Both the position numbers and the translations under genes were made by a program. From NCBI RefSeq assembly GCF_026626705.1, contig NZ_JAPNKC010000001.1:5022001-5086000 (forward strand): 64,000 nt of DNA. Direction: 5' to 3'. This DNA is from Pyxidicoccus sp. MSG2. GTDB taxonomy: Bacteria > Myxococcota > Myxococcia > Myxococcales > Myxococcaceae. Shown piece by piece: positions 1 to 8,330 of this stretch. Positions within the stretch are counted from its first letter, which is position 1, and each line of letters begins with the position of its first letter. Below the pieces are notes generated by a model. It was given only the letters and a program-made list of their open reading frames with translations, was not told the DNA's origin and made no database searches.

Positions 1-2
1 TT

Positions 3-1796
3 TCTCCGCTGGAGTGGCTGCGCTCCACGGTGGCGGCCCACCTGCGGTGGCTGGTGCTGGCGTGGGTGGCGGGCGTGGGGCTGTGCTCGGGGCGGATGAC
101 GGCCGAGTGGGTGAAGCTGCGCCGGCTCGCGGCCCGGGCCCGGCCCGCCCCCGTCGAGTGGCAGGAGCGGCTGGACGCGCTGGCGGCGCGGCTGGGTCTG
201 GGACGCGCGGTGCGGCTGCTCCAGTCGGCGTCGGTGGACGTGCCGGCGGCGGTGGGCTGGCTGTCCCCGGTGGTGCTGCTGCCGGTGTCCGCGCTGTCCG
301 GGCTGTCCACGCGCCAGCTGGAGATGGTGCTCGCGCACGAGCTGGCCCACATCCGTCGCCATGACTTCGCCGTGAATCTGGCGCAGGTGCTGGTGGAGAC
401 GCTCCTCTTCTACCACCCGGCCGTGCGCTGGGTGTCCCACGTCATCCGCGTGGAGCGTGAGCACTGCTGTGACGACGTCGCCGTGGGCGCCAGCGGTGGT
501 GCCCTCTCCTACGCCCGCGCACTGACGGCGCTGGAGGAGCTGCGCGTGCTGCCCACGGTGCAGGGCCCGGCGATGTCCGCACTGGGTGGCTCGCTGCCGG
601 AGCGCGTGCGCCGGCTCGTCACCACGCCCGCCGCGCGGTGCTCCTCGAAGTGGGTGGCCGGAGCGTCGGTGCTCACCCTGGCCAGCAGCCTCGCGGTGGC
701 CGCGCCGCTGACGTCGCTGGTGCTGGGACGCGCGGAGACGGAGCCGTCCTCCGAGACGATGTCCGCGGGCTCGCTCACGCAGGACCGCGAGGCTTCACGG
801 GGTGAGCCGCGCTCGGGGGTGACTGCCGCCCCGAGCGGTAGCGTCCGGGGGCTCCCCGCCGCTCCGCCCGCGCCCCCTGCTCCTCCCCAGGCCGTCCCCG
901 CCGCCCCGCCCGCGCCTCCCGCCGCCGGGGTCGCCTCCTCGGCGGTGAAGAATGCCCTCATCGCCCCGGTGGTCATCGCGCCGGTGCCGGGCGCCGTGGC
1001 CGCGGCGCCTGCTCCGGCGCCCGCCCCGAAGCCGAACCCGCGTGACTCCGACGACGACGATGGCGACGCGGACGAGCGCACGCAGGTGGGCGTGGGGCAG
1101 CCGCTCTCCGTGGACCAGCTGGTCGCGCTGAAGGTCGCGGGCGTCACGCCGGCCCGCGTGCAGGAGCTGGTGGCCATGGGCTACACGCCCACGGTGGCCA
1201 ATCTCGTCTCCATGGGCCACGCGGGCGTCACCCCCGAGTACGCGAAGGACATGAGCGCCCGCTTCGGCCGCAAGCTGGACGCGGATGACCTGGTGCAGAT
1301 GAAGCACCTGGGCGTCACCCCGGCGTACATCGAGGCGCTCAAGGCCGCGGGCTTCACCACCAACGACCCGGACGACCTGGTGCAGGCGCGTGCGGTGGGC
1401 GTCGACGAGGCCTACGTCCGCGAGCTGAAGAACGCCGGCTACACGGGCATGTCGCTGGAGGACATCTCCGAGCTGCGCGCGGTGGGCGTGGACGCCGGCT
1501 ACATCCAGGCCCTGGGCCAGCGCGGCCTGTCGAAGCTGGCCGCGGATGACCTGCAGCAACTGCGCGCCGTGGGCGTCACGCCCGAGTGGCTGGACCGCAT
1601 GCGCGAGGCCGGCGTGCAGACGAAGGACGCGGAGGAGCTGACGGAGCTGCGCGCCCTCGGCGTGGACCCGGCCTTCCTCCGTGAGCTGAGCGACGCCGGC
1701 CTGAAGGACCTCTCCGTCGACGAGCTGGTCCGCCTGCGCTCCGGCGGCGTGGACGCCGACTTCATCCGGAAGATGCGCGACTCGCGGCAGAAGTAG
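3..1796 (+). CDS. BlaR1-like M56 metallopeptidase with C-terminal 29-residue repeats (5' truncated)
   Basis: The frame is open to the window edge, so the true start lies upstream; the first internal GTG is at 30. The zinc site HELAHIRRHD lies about 103 residues after that GTG and is followed by EREHCCDDVAV, which supplies the third ligand of M56 peptidases. A hydrophobic segment follows at about residues 208-232. Next come an Ala/Pro-rich linker, an acidic run (DSDDDDGDADE) and about seven repeats of the form LxxLRxxGVxxxYIxxLxxAGY. In BlaR1/MecR1 the peptidase domain is cytoplasmic and the C-terminal domain is an outside sensor that triggers repressor cleavage. By analogy the repeats would be the extracytoplasmic sensor; that is inference. 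A BlaI/MecI-type repressor gene would be expected just upstream of the window. Confidence 0.88.
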   Translation, partial: SPLEWLRSTVAAHLRWLVLAWVAGVGLCSGRMTAEWVKLRRLAARARPAPVEWQERLDALAARLGLGRAVRLLQSASVDVPAAVGWLSPVVLLPVSALSGLSTRQLEMVLAHELAHIRRHDFAVNLAQVLVETLLFYHPAVRWVSHVIRVEREHCCDDVAVGASGGALSYARALTALEELRVLPTVQGPAMSALGGSLPERVRRLVTTPAARCSSKWVAGASVLTLASSLAVAAPLTSLVLGRAETEPSSETMSAGSLTQDREASRGEPRSGVTAAPSGSVRGLPAAPPAPPAPPQAVPAAPPAPPAAGVASSAVKNALIAPVVIAPVPGAVAAAPAPAPAPKPNPRDSDDDDGDADERTQVGVGQPLSVDQLVALKVAGVTPARVQELVAMGYTPTVANLVSMGHAGVTPEYAKDMSARFGRKLDADDLVQMKHLGVTPAYIEALKAAGFTTNDPDDLVQARAVGVDEAYVRELKNAGYTGMSLEDISELRAVGVDAGYIQALGQRGLSKLAADDLQQLRAVGVTPEWLDRMREAGVQTKDAEELTELRALGVDPAFLRELSDAGLKDLSVDELVRLRSGGVDADFIRKMRDSRQK

Positions 1797-1907
1797 GCCC
1801 GCGCGCCGTCCAGCAGTCCCCACCGTTCTCTCAATCTCCCCCACCCTCACGGCCGCGTCCCACCGGATGCGCGCCGCACGGGTGGGGTCTGTCCGAAGGA
1901 GCCCATC

Positions 1908-2978
1908 ATGCGTCGCCTGTCGTCCCTTCCCCTCGTGGCCGTGCTGCTCGCGGCCTTCTCCGCCACCGCGGCGCCCGAGCTGCGCGGCACCTGGACCGCC
2001 CAGCCCCGGAGCAACCGCGACGGCAAGGAGCTGCAGCTCCAGCTCCACCGCCAGGACGAGCACGGCCAGATGGGCTTCAGCGAGCCCCTGTCCGCCTTCC
2101 AGGGCCTGTCCACCAACGACGGCCCGGTGTCCTTCACGATGCCGCGCGAGGCCGGCACCTTCAGCTTCGAGGGCCAGTTCAAGGGCGGCGAGGGCGCGGG
2201 CCACTACCGCTTCGCTCCGAGCGACACCTACGCGAAGGCCATGGCCGGGCTGGGCTACCCGAAGCTGTCGCCGGAGGACCACTTCAAGCTCGCCGCCACG
2301 GACGTCACCACCACCCGCATCAAGGACCTGGCGGCCATTGGCTACAAGAACCTGTCGATGGACGAGCTGATGCAGGTGGGCATCTTCGACGTCACGCCCG
2401 CCTATGTGAGTGAGCTGGCGAAGGCCGGCTACCCGGGGCTGACGATGGAGCAGCTCGTGGCGGGCCGCATCCACGGTGTCGACGCGGCGCGGGTGCAGGG
2501 ACTGGCCTCGGCCGGCTTCACGAAGCTGGACTGGGACGACCTGCTGGCCATGTCCATCCACGGCGTCACGCCCGAGTTCATCAAGGAAGTGCGCGCCCTG
2601 GGCTTCAAGGACCTGGACGGCGACGAGATTGTCGCCTTCCGCATCCACGGCGTCACTCCGGCCTTCGTGAAGGAGATGCGCGACGCGGGCTTCAAGGACG
2701 TGGACGCCGACGGCTTCACCGCCTTCCGCATCCACGGCGTCACGCCCGCCTTCGTGAAGGAGATGCGCGAGCTGGGCTTCCCCAACATCACCGACGAGGA
2801 GCTCGTCGCCTTCCGCATCCACGGCGTCACCCCGGACTTCGTGAAGCGGATGCGCGCGGCGGGCTACACCCGCATCACCCCGGACGAGCTGGTGTCGCTG
2901 CGCATCCACGGCGTCGATGAGAACTTCATGCGCGCCATGTCGGGCACCGGGGACGGCGGGGCGGCGAAGAAGAAGTAG
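1908..2978 (+). CDS. Secreted protein with tandem 29-residue GVTP repeats
   Basis: This 356-aa protein starts at an ATG preceded by GAAGGAGCCCATC. It has a clear signal peptide ending near ATAA (about residue 22) and no lipobox. Residues about 23-105 form a beta-rich domain starting LRGTW. The rest is about eight 29-residue repeats with consensus GVTPxFVKEMRxAGFxxxxxDExxAFRIH. The same repeat, at the same period, forms the C-terminal part of the M56 peptidase gene 111 bp upstream, so the two probably work together, perhaps by repeat-to-repeat contact or as sensor and ligand. Several repeats are nearly identical at DNA level over the RIHGVTP codons (about 2640, 2727, 2814), which suggests recent duplication. 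Specific function unknown. Confidence 0.85.
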   Translation: MRRLSSLPLVAVLLAAFSATAAPELRGTWTAQPRSNRDGKELQLQLHRQDEHGQMGFSEPLSAFQGLSTNDGPVSFTMPREAGTFSFEGQFKGGEGAGHYRFAPSDTYAKAMAGLGYPKLSPEDHFKLAATDVTTTRIKDLAAIGYKNLSMDELMQVGIFDVTPAYVSELAKAGYPGLTMEQLVAGRIHGVDAARVQGLASAGFTKLDWDDLLAMSIHGVTPEFIKEVRALGFKDLDGDEIVAFRIHGVTPAFVKEMRDAGFKDVDADGFTAFRIHGVTPAFVKEMRELGFPNITDEELVAFRIHGVTPDFVKRMRAAGYTRITPDELVSLRIHGVDENFMRAMSGTGDGGAAKKK

Positions 2979-2986
2979 ACAGTGCG

Positions 2987-3019
2987 GCGGCGCCCGCTCC
3001 CGGGCTCAGTGGGCGCCGC
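2987..3019. terminator. GC-rich hairpin between convergent genes
   Basis: GCGGCGCCC at 2987-2995 pairs perfectly with GGGCGCCGC at 3011-3019 around a 15-nt loop. It sits just after the stop of the repeat protein and overlaps the end of the minus-strand gene, so it could end transcription from both sides. There is no T tract, so intrinsic termination is not certain. Confidence 0.5.
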
Positions 3020-3590
3020 AGGCATTGGTGATGGCGGTGCGGGCGCCATTCACTGCGGCGGAGTGGACGGACGTCAGCTCGCTGAACATCACCAGCCCGA
3101 CGCCCGGAAGGCCCGCGTCGGTGCCAGCGTCCGGGGGCCCCTGCCCATTCTGCTCGGCGGCCTGGGCCCAGGCCTCCGCGAGCCGGTCGATGCTCAGGTG
3201 GTAGCGCTGCACGGCGGCCCGGAGGCCCGCGTCCTGGATTTCGAGGGCACGCAGCCCCGCGCTGACCTCGCGCAACCGCCGTGAGTGGAGGACGATGGAC
3301 TCCGCGTCGCTGAAGTGGTCATGCAAGCCGTCCACGACGCGCACCTCCTCCATCACATGGGCCTGCACCGTGGCGCACTCGTCCTGCCTGCGCGGCTTGC
3401 ACGCGAGCGCCATCCCGAGACACAGGAGCCATCCCCGGGCTCCGAGGCCCCACGGCGAGCGAAGGCCGGCTCGCCCATGCCAGCCCGCGGGAGGAGATGA
3501 TTGCCATTGTCTGACGAAGTTGAAAGGCACCCGCCAACGCTGGCCGCGCGCGCCTTCCCTGTCAAATCCAGACATGCCAATGAGGAGCAT
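3006..3590 (-). CDS. Small predicted lipoprotein, start uncertain
   Basis: The frame carries a lipoprotein-like stretch GWLLCLGMALAC with the lipobox Cys codon near 3399-3401. About 130 helical, mostly hydrophilic residues follow, with a Pro/Asp/Ala patch (GPPDAGTDAG). The start is a problem: no ATG, GTG or TTG lies just before the hydrophobic core. Candidates are ATG 3590 (purine-rich GGAGGAGGA directly against it), ATG 3575 and GTG 3530, all giving an unusually long N-region. A misplaced start or a sequencing indel is possible. Family not recognised; it is convergent with the repeat protein and unrelated to it in sequence. Confidence 0.55.
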   Translation of the reverse strand: MLLIGMSGFDREGARGQRWRVPFNFVRQWQSSPPAGWHGRAGLRSPWGLGARGWLLCLGMALACKPRRQDECATVQAHVMEEVRVVDGLHDHFSDAESIVLHSRRLREVSAGLRALEIQDAGLRAAVQRYHLSIDRLAEAWAQAAEQNGQGPPDAGTDAGLPGVGLVMFSELTSVHSAAVNGARTAITNACGAH

Positions 3591-3864
3591 TCCTCCTCCA
3601 ACCGTCCTGAACCCTGACATGGCTCGCACCGGAAGCGCGGTCAGGGAGTGCAAGGCTTTGCGGCCCCGTGAAGCGGCCCGGGGCGAAGGCCTTGCGCGGG
3701 ACGGAGGCAGGGAAGCGGAGCGGAGGCGCGGGCCCGGCGCGGTGACTGCACGGCAGCGGGCACTCCGGGCGTTGTCCGGAGAACGAAGGGAGGGCAGGCG
3801 GCGTGCACGGACGCGGGTGCGGCAACAGCTTCCCCGCAGGTCGATGGTGGGGGTGGAGGGTCGA

Positions 3865-4278
3865 ATGTTCGCGCTTCGCTTTGCCTGCGCAGGGCTGCTG
3901 TTCCTGACGGCGTGTGCCTCATCCAACAAATCCGTGGCACCGGTCCGCGAGTCACGCGCCCCGGTGCGGGAGGGAGGCGCCTATGGCTTCGGACCGGAGG
4001 ACCCGGTCCGGGTGGGCTGGGGGAATGAGGGGATGATGGCCTTCCTCGAATTGCTCCGCGGCCCCGAGGGCCAGCGGGTGGCCTGGCGCCGCCTGGGCCC
4101 GAGCCAGGGGCTGGAGGTGTTCGAGGTGACGTACGAGGGCCTCGCCGCGCCCGTCCAGCTCTACCTGGACCCGCTCAACAGCGGCGCCATCCGCGCGCCC
4201 TCGGGCTTCAGCATCGAGGGCCTCACGTCCCGCGAGCCCCTGCCGCCCGAGGAGCGGCCCCAGGTCATCGAGCTGTAG
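3865..4278 (+). CDS. Small predicted lipoprotein
   Basis: This 137-aa protein starts at an ATG preceded by GGTGGAGGGTCGA, a good ribosome-binding site. The N-terminus MFALRFACAGLLFLTAC is a textbook lipoprotein signal, with the acylated Cys at residue 17. The mature part has a charged linker and then a compact domain (about residues 45-130, including AWRRLGPSQGLEVFEVTYEG). No recognised family. It lies divergent from the doubtful lipoprotein at 3006-3590 and convergent with the DUF885 gene, whose stop is 7 bp away. Confidence 0.72.
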   Translation: MFALRFACAGLLFLTACASSNKSVAPVRESRAPVREGGAYGFGPEDPVRVGWGNEGMMAFLELLRGPEGQRVAWRRLGPSQGLEVFEVTYEGLAAPVQLYLDPLNSGAIRAPSGFSIEGLTSREPLPPEERPQVIEL

Positions 4279-4285
4279 CCGCGAG

Positions 4286-6076
4286 TCACTCCAGCGACGG
4301 CGCGGTGTCCCCGGGGATGAGGACGCCGCGCGCGAGCGACACGGGCAGGCCGAGCCGCAGGAAGCGGTCGTGGAAGTCCTTCAGCACGAAGGGCTGCCCT
4401 TGCGCCTCCAGGTGGCGGCGGTAGTCCTCACGCAGCTTGAGTATCTGCATGCGTCCGACGGCGTAATAGAGGTACGTCGGGTTGGACGTGCCGCGCTCCA
4501 CCTCGCGCAGCGCGGGGAAGGGCTCGAAGTACGCAATCTCCGCGTAGCGCTTCGCCACGGCCTCCAGCGGCTCGCCGTAGACGTGGAGCGCCAGGGCCGC
4601 GTACCAGCGGGCGTGGCGCTGGAGCGCGCGGCGCAGCTGCCCCAGGCGGATGCGCGGGTCTCCGTCACCCAGGCCCTCGTCCACCATCATCTGCTCGGTG
4701 TAGTGGGCCCAACCCTCGACGACGGACGTGGGGGAGAAGACCTTGCGCACGTCGGTGGGAATCTTCGACTCGTAGAGCAGCTGCACGAAGTGGCCGGGGA
4801 TGGCCTCGTGCACGGAGATGCCGAGCAGGCCCGCGCGGTTGAAGTACGTCAGGTGCTGCGCCCGCTGCTCCGGCGTCCAGCCCGACTCCGCGGGGGTGAT
4901 GTTGTAGAAGGCCTCGGTGGCCTTCGTCTCGAAGGGGCCCGGCGTGTCCATGGACGCGAAGCCCAGCCGTGCGTACGGCGGCGTCTCGCGCACGGTGGGG
5001 AGCCGGTCGGACGGCAGCGTGAGGATGTTCCGCTCGCGCACGAAGCGCTGCAGCTCCACGAGCTGCGCGCGGGCGGTGGGGATGAGCTGGTCGGCGGTGG
5101 GGTGGTCCTTCACCAGCTCGGCCATCACCTGCTCGGGCGTCTTCTTCGGGTCCACCTTCGCGGCCTCGCGGGCGACCCAGGCCTTGTACTCGCGGATGGA
5201 GCGCTCGTTGATGTCGCGGAGCTGGTCCGCGCTCAGCGTCACGTGCTCCTCCAGCGCGAGCTTCTTCTCGAAGCGCTCGCGGCCCAGGCGGAAGTCGCCG
5301 TCCGCGCGGGGCAGCACCTCCTGCTCCAGCCAGGTGGCGAAGGACTCCAGGTGTTGCGCGGCCTCCTCGCGGGCGGCGGTGAAGGCCTCGCGCTCGGAGG
5401 CGTCCACCCGGGCGAAGCCCTGGGCCTCCATCGCCCGGGGCAGGTCCCCGCGCAGGTAGGACGCGATGCCCCGGGCATCGCGGTGGGAGAGCCGGGCCCA
5501 CAGCTTCGGCACGCCACGGAGGTTGGCCTTCGCCGCACCGAGCACGGCGGGGATGTGCGCCATGCGCGAGCGCAGGGAGTGCATCCGCTCGGCGACGGGG
5601 GCGAACTCGCGGGAGGAGAGGTTGGACAGGCTGCTGGCGATGAGGCCCACGTAGAAGCCGGGGTTGTTCTCCCAGGGACGCTGCTCCTCCAGTTCCGCGA
5701 GGTCCGCGCGGATGGCGTACTCCAGCACGCGCACGTCGACGGCGGAGTCTCCGGCGAGGGCGGCGCGGTCCAATGCGTCCAGTCGCGTGAGCCAGTCCTG
5801 GAGGGCCTTCGACTTGCGTGCCAGCGCGGCGGCGGAGACGTCCGGGAGGCGGGCGTCGTGCTGGTGGAAGCCGAGCGACGTGGCGCGCGTGGGGTTCGCC
5901 TCGAGGTACCAGTCGAGGTACTCGCGGGCGAGGCGGGTGTACGCGGCCTCGGCCGCGGACGAGGAAGCGGTGGACATGGCGGAGGTCTCCGGCACGGTTC
6001 GCGAGCGTGGGGCGCAGGCGGACACACAGGCCAGCAGGACGAGGGCGGAGCGCAAGAGCATGGGGGCTCGAAGCAT
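4286..6076 (-). CDS. DUF885 family lipoprotein, putative metallopeptidase
   Basis: This 596-aa protein has a lipoprotein signal ([15 protein letters not shown], lipobox VSAC at about 18-21). Full-length DUF885 architecture follows: a helical N-terminal part, [11 protein letters not shown] at about 422-432 with an HExxxGH zinc-binding motif, and [10 protein letters not shown] at about 453-462 with the third, glutamate ligand. DUF885 proteins have a thermolysin/carboxypeptidase-like helical fold and are assumed to be peptidases. The lipobox places this one on the periplasmic face of a membrane. An internal ATG at 6061 also gives a usable signal peptide. Substrate unknown. The gene stands alone, with a methyltransferase gene 54 bp upstream on the same strand. 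Confidence 0.87.
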   Translation of the reverse strand: MLRAPMLLRSALVLLACVSACAPRSRTVPETSAMSTASSSAAEAAYTRLAREYLDWYLEANPTRATSLGFHQHDARLPDVSAAALARKSKALQDWLTRLDALDRAALAGDSAVDVRVLEYAIRADLAELEEQRPWENNPGFYVGLIASSLSNLSSREFAPVAERMHSLRSRMAHIPAVLGAAKANLRGVPKLWARLSHRDARGIASYLRGDLPRAMEAQGFARVDASEREAFTAAREEAAQHLESFATWLEQEVLPRADGDFRLGRERFEKKLALEEHVTLSADQLRDINERSIREYKAWVAREAAKVDPKKTPEQVMAELVKDHPTADQLIPTARAQLVELQRFVRERNILTLPSDRLPTVRETPPYARLGFASMDTPGPFETKATEAFYNITPAESGWTPEQRAQHLTYFNRAGLLGISVHEAIPGHFVQLLYESKIPTDVRKVFSPTSVVEGWAHYTEQMMVDEGLGDGDPRIRLGQLRRALQRHARWYAALALHVYGEPLEAVAKRYAEIAYFEPFPALREVERGTSNPTYLYYAVGRMQILKLREDYRRHLEAQGQPFVLKDFHDRFLRLGLPVSLARGVLIPGDTAPSLE

Positions 6077-6130
6077 GGCGGGGCCCTCAGTGTCGGCGCT
6101 CGGGAGCGATTCGGGAAGGGCGAACGGCGC

Positions 6131-7126
6131 TCAGAGGGAGTGGGCGTCTCGTGCCGCCGGAGTGGCGCACAGCACGGCGACGAGCGTCTCCTCACCCACG
6201 TCGAGGCCCACGTACCCCGGGTAGCGGCGCGGTTGCATCTGCGGGTGCGTGCCCAGGTCCAGGGTGGAGGGGACGTCGTCGCGCGAGAAGCCCGCGCGGG
6301 CGAGCCTGCGCCACCAGCCGCGCACGTGCTCGAACCGCTTCGAGCGGGAGTCGTCGGAGTCGTCGATGACGGCCTCGAGCTCGCGCACGAGGAAGCGCCG
6401 GATGGCGTCCCGGTCCTCCTGGGGGAGCGAGAGGCGGTCCATCAGCTGGAACGTGAGGCCGAAGTAGCGCCAGCCCTGACGGAAGCGCAGCTCCGGGTCC
6501 GAGGTGGAGACGTCCAGGCTGGGCTCGGTGAGCACGAGGGCCTTGGGCTCCAGCATGCGCAGCCGGCGCAGCACGCCGTCCCGGGCCTCCTCGCCGGCCG
6601 CCTTCCCGCGGACATGGTGCAGCGCGAAGGCCGAGTGCACGAGCAGCGTCCCGGGCATCGCCGCCACGAGGGGCCAGAAGGACGGGTCCAGCTCCTCCAC
6701 GAGCGAGTGGAAGGCCATGACGTGGACGTCGAGTCCGTAGGCCTGCGCGGCCTCGAGGAGGTTGTGCCTGGCGGTGCGGAGACTGACGGCATCGGGCTCG
6801 ACGGCGATGATGGTGAGGTGGCGGGGACGGTCCGCGCGAGCACCGAGTCGCCGCAGCAGGTCCACGCCCTGGCGTCCGGTGCCGGGGCCGATGTCGAGGA
6901 GCACGGCCTCGTCGAGGCCGGCGAGGTGGTGACACAGCCACTCATTGGCGATGTGTCCCGCCATGGCCACGGTGGGCAGCGCTTCCGAGACACGCTCCGC
7001 CAGCGCCTGACGCGAGCGCGTCTCTCCATGCCCCGCGAGCCCCGAGAGGAAGGACGTGAGACGTTGAAGGTTCTGGCTCAAGACGACGGTCCCCCCGTGG
7101 CTCATCCGAGAATACGAAGACTGACG
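6131..7126 (-). CDS. Bacterial GRAS-family SAM-dependent methyltransferase-like protein
   Basis: This protein is about 331 aa. Motif I LLDIGPGTGRQG (about 77-88) and the acidic end of strand 2 (IIAVEPD) mark a Rossmann methyltransferase. The rest follows the plant GRAS layout closely: hydrophobic LVHSAFALHHV, RDGVLRRLRMLEPKALVLTEP, SDPELRFRQGWRYFGLTFQLMDRLSLPQEDRDAIRRF (equivalent to the GRAS PFYRE region, read here in parts), HVRGWWRRLARAGF and a C-terminal YPGYVGLDVG. Bacterial GRAS proteins are known and are thought to methylate small molecules; plant ones lost the activity. The glycine-rich loop suggests SAM binding is kept. Start: ATG 7126 has AGGA just ahead; ATG 7105 and ATG 7189 are alternatives, the last overlapping the divergent gene. 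Confidence 0.75.
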   Translation of the reverse strand, partial: RQSSYSRMSHGGTVVLSQNLQRLTSFLSGLAGHGETRSRQALAERVSEALPTVAMAGHIANEWLCHHLAGLDEAVLLDIGPGTGRQGVDLLRRLGARADRPRHLTIIAVEPDAVSLRTARHNLLEAAQAYGLDVHVMAFHSLVEELDPSFWPLVAAMPGTLLVHSAFALHHVRGKAAGEEARDGVLRRLRMLEPKALVLTEPSLDVSTSDPELRFRQGWRYFGLTFQLMDRLSLPQEDRDAIRRFLVRELEAVIDDSDDSRSKRFEHVRGWWRRLARAGFSRDDVPSTLDLGTHPQMQPRRYPGYVGLDVGEETLVAVLCATPAARDAHSL

Positions 7127-7187
7127 CATTTCCTGGCTGACCGGGTACTGTGCCCCTGGAAAAACCGAGACGAGACAGGATGTGGCC

Positions 7188-7583
7188 ATGAAGGGGATGA
7201 CCTGTTGGGGTATCTCCGCCGGCCTGCTGCTGGCATGTGCCTCCGCGCCGTCGCAACGAGCAGGCGTCCTTCGGGATGGCTATCCACGCGAGCCGGGAAG
7301 CTTCTGCGCGCTGAACCCTGAAGGGTGCCCTCCAGCAGCCGCCTCTCCCTGGCGCGAGTCCGAAAAGGATTCCGAATCTCCAGCGAACAAGCAGACCTGC
7401 CTGGCTGCCTGTGATGCTGAAGGAGAAGTGCTCGCGGCATTTTGCCGACGGCTCCGGAATCCCAGAAGGCAGGCCCTGTGCTGGGGAGCAGCAGAGGGCT
7501 CCAAGCGCGCATGCCATGGCATGTGTTACGCCATCTACGAATGCGGTGACTCTGACGATTGCCCTGCGGAGGATGAACCATGA
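7188..7583 (+). CDS. Cysteine-rich small lipoprotein
   Basis: This protein is about 131 aa. The start ATG has AGGA 7 nt upstream; an in-frame GTG at 7182 is an alternative. The signal peptide ends in LLLACAS, a good lipobox. The mature region is rich in cysteines (SFCALNPEGC, QTCLAACDAEG, FCRRL, LCWGAAEG, ACHGMCYAIYECG, DDC), consistent with a disulfide-stabilised periplasmic or surface fold. Its stop overlaps the next start (ATGA at 7580-7583), so the two proteins are translationally coupled. It is divergent from the GRAS methyltransferase, with about 60 bp shared between them. Not assigned to a family. Confidence 0.75.
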   Translation: MKGMTCWGISAGLLLACASAPSQRAGVLRDGYPREPGSFCALNPEGCPPAAASPWRESEKDSESPANKQTCLAACDAEGEVLAAFCRRLRNPRRQALCWGAAEGSKRACHGMCYAIYECGDSDDCPAEDEP

Positions 7584-7996
7584 AGGACTGGCGCCCGCGG
7601 CTCTCCTCCATCAAGGACCCCATCGCTGAAGACTACTGGCACTACATGACCGAGGACGGGACTCAGCGGACCTCCCAGATCATCATTGGCCGACCCGCTC
7701 TCGCACCGGATGGGAAGACCTGGTACTGCCCCCTGTTCTTCGAGCACGTCGCCCGAGGCATCAAGTACTCCTACGGCGTCGGGCCCGTGGATGCGCTGAT
7801 GAACGCGATGTACTTCGTCCGCAGGCGCTTCTACGAGTTCGACGAAGTGACGCCTGGAGCGAAGCCTCCGCGGGCAAAGTCCCCTGCTGCCACCTCGAAA
7901 GGGCGTGTGAAGAAGCAGGCAGCGTCCTCCTCCGCCTCAAGACCTCGCGCGAAGAAGCGGGTGGCTTCGCGGAAACCCTCGCGTCAGCGGTCCTGA
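7580..7996 (+). CDS. Hypothetical protein with basic Ala/Lys/Arg tail
   Basis: This 138-aa protein starts inside the stop of the cysteine-rich lipoprotein gene. Residues about 30-95 form a compact domain (QIIIGRP, WYCPLFFEH, YSYGVGPVDALMNAMYFVRRRFYEF) that weakly resembles small DUF6968-type proteins; this is from memory and uncertain. Residues about 97-138 are a low-complexity Lys/Arg/Ser/Ala tail (KKQAASSSASRPRAKKR) like histone-H1-type DNA-binding tails common in high-GC bacteria. It has no signal peptide, so its partner would be exported while it stays in the cytoplasm. Expression is probably ended by the terminator at 8070-8107. Confidence 0.72.
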   Translation: MKDWRPRLSSIKDPIAEDYWHYMTEDGTQRTSQIIIGRPALAPDGKTWYCPLFFEHVARGIKYSYGVGPVDALMNAMYFVRRRFYEFDEVTPGAKPPRAKSPAATSKGRVKKQAASSSASRPRAKKRVASRKPSRQRS

Positions 7997-8330
7997 CGAG
8001 CCCCATCCCACCCCGCCCCCCTTCCCATCCGCCCCCGCCGTGTACAAATCCGGGAACTGTCGGGTGGCAGGGGGCGCCATGAGGGCCGGCTGGCGCCCCC
8101 GTTTTTCCCGCTCCCGGGGCAGCCGTGCGTCCTCCGACTGTACGACGCCGTGCATTTCTCCAGGCCCGTGCCGTCTGTTCCCGTGAAAAGTCTCTCTGCT
8201 GCCCCCGAAGCAGTCCCACAGCGTCTGGGACGTGCGAGCGGACCGAGGCTGAGCTAAGCGTCTGCTTGCTCCCCGGGCCCCGCACCGAGCCATCCGCCCG
8301 TGGCCTGCTCGCTGGAGGAGGTACCAAGCG
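7997..8330 (+). other. Intergenic region with terminator and AsmA leader
   Basis: This 334-bp gap has no credible gene. It holds the terminator at 8070-8107 and, nearer the AsmA-like gene, a GC-rich leader ending in GGAGGAGGTACCAAGCG before its ATG. I could not identify a confident promoter. Confidence 0.6.
8070..8107 (+). terminator. Rho-independent terminator
   Basis: GGGGGCGCCA at 8070-8079 pairs with TGGCGCCCCC at 8091-8100 as a 10-bp perfect stem with an 11-nt loop, followed by GTTTTT. This is a textbook intrinsic terminator for the two-gene unit ending at 7996. Confidence 0.88.

Noticed and set aside
795-2909. Long minus-strand frame of 704 codons across the M56 and repeat genes
   Set aside because: It is an antisense shadow of two well-supported plus-strand genes, rich in His/Arg/Leu with no domain or signal.
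4370-7321. Very long plus-strand frame (983 codons) over the DUF885 and GRAS genes
   Set aside because: Both minus-strand genes have complete family motifs; the plus frame reads as reversed coding composition.
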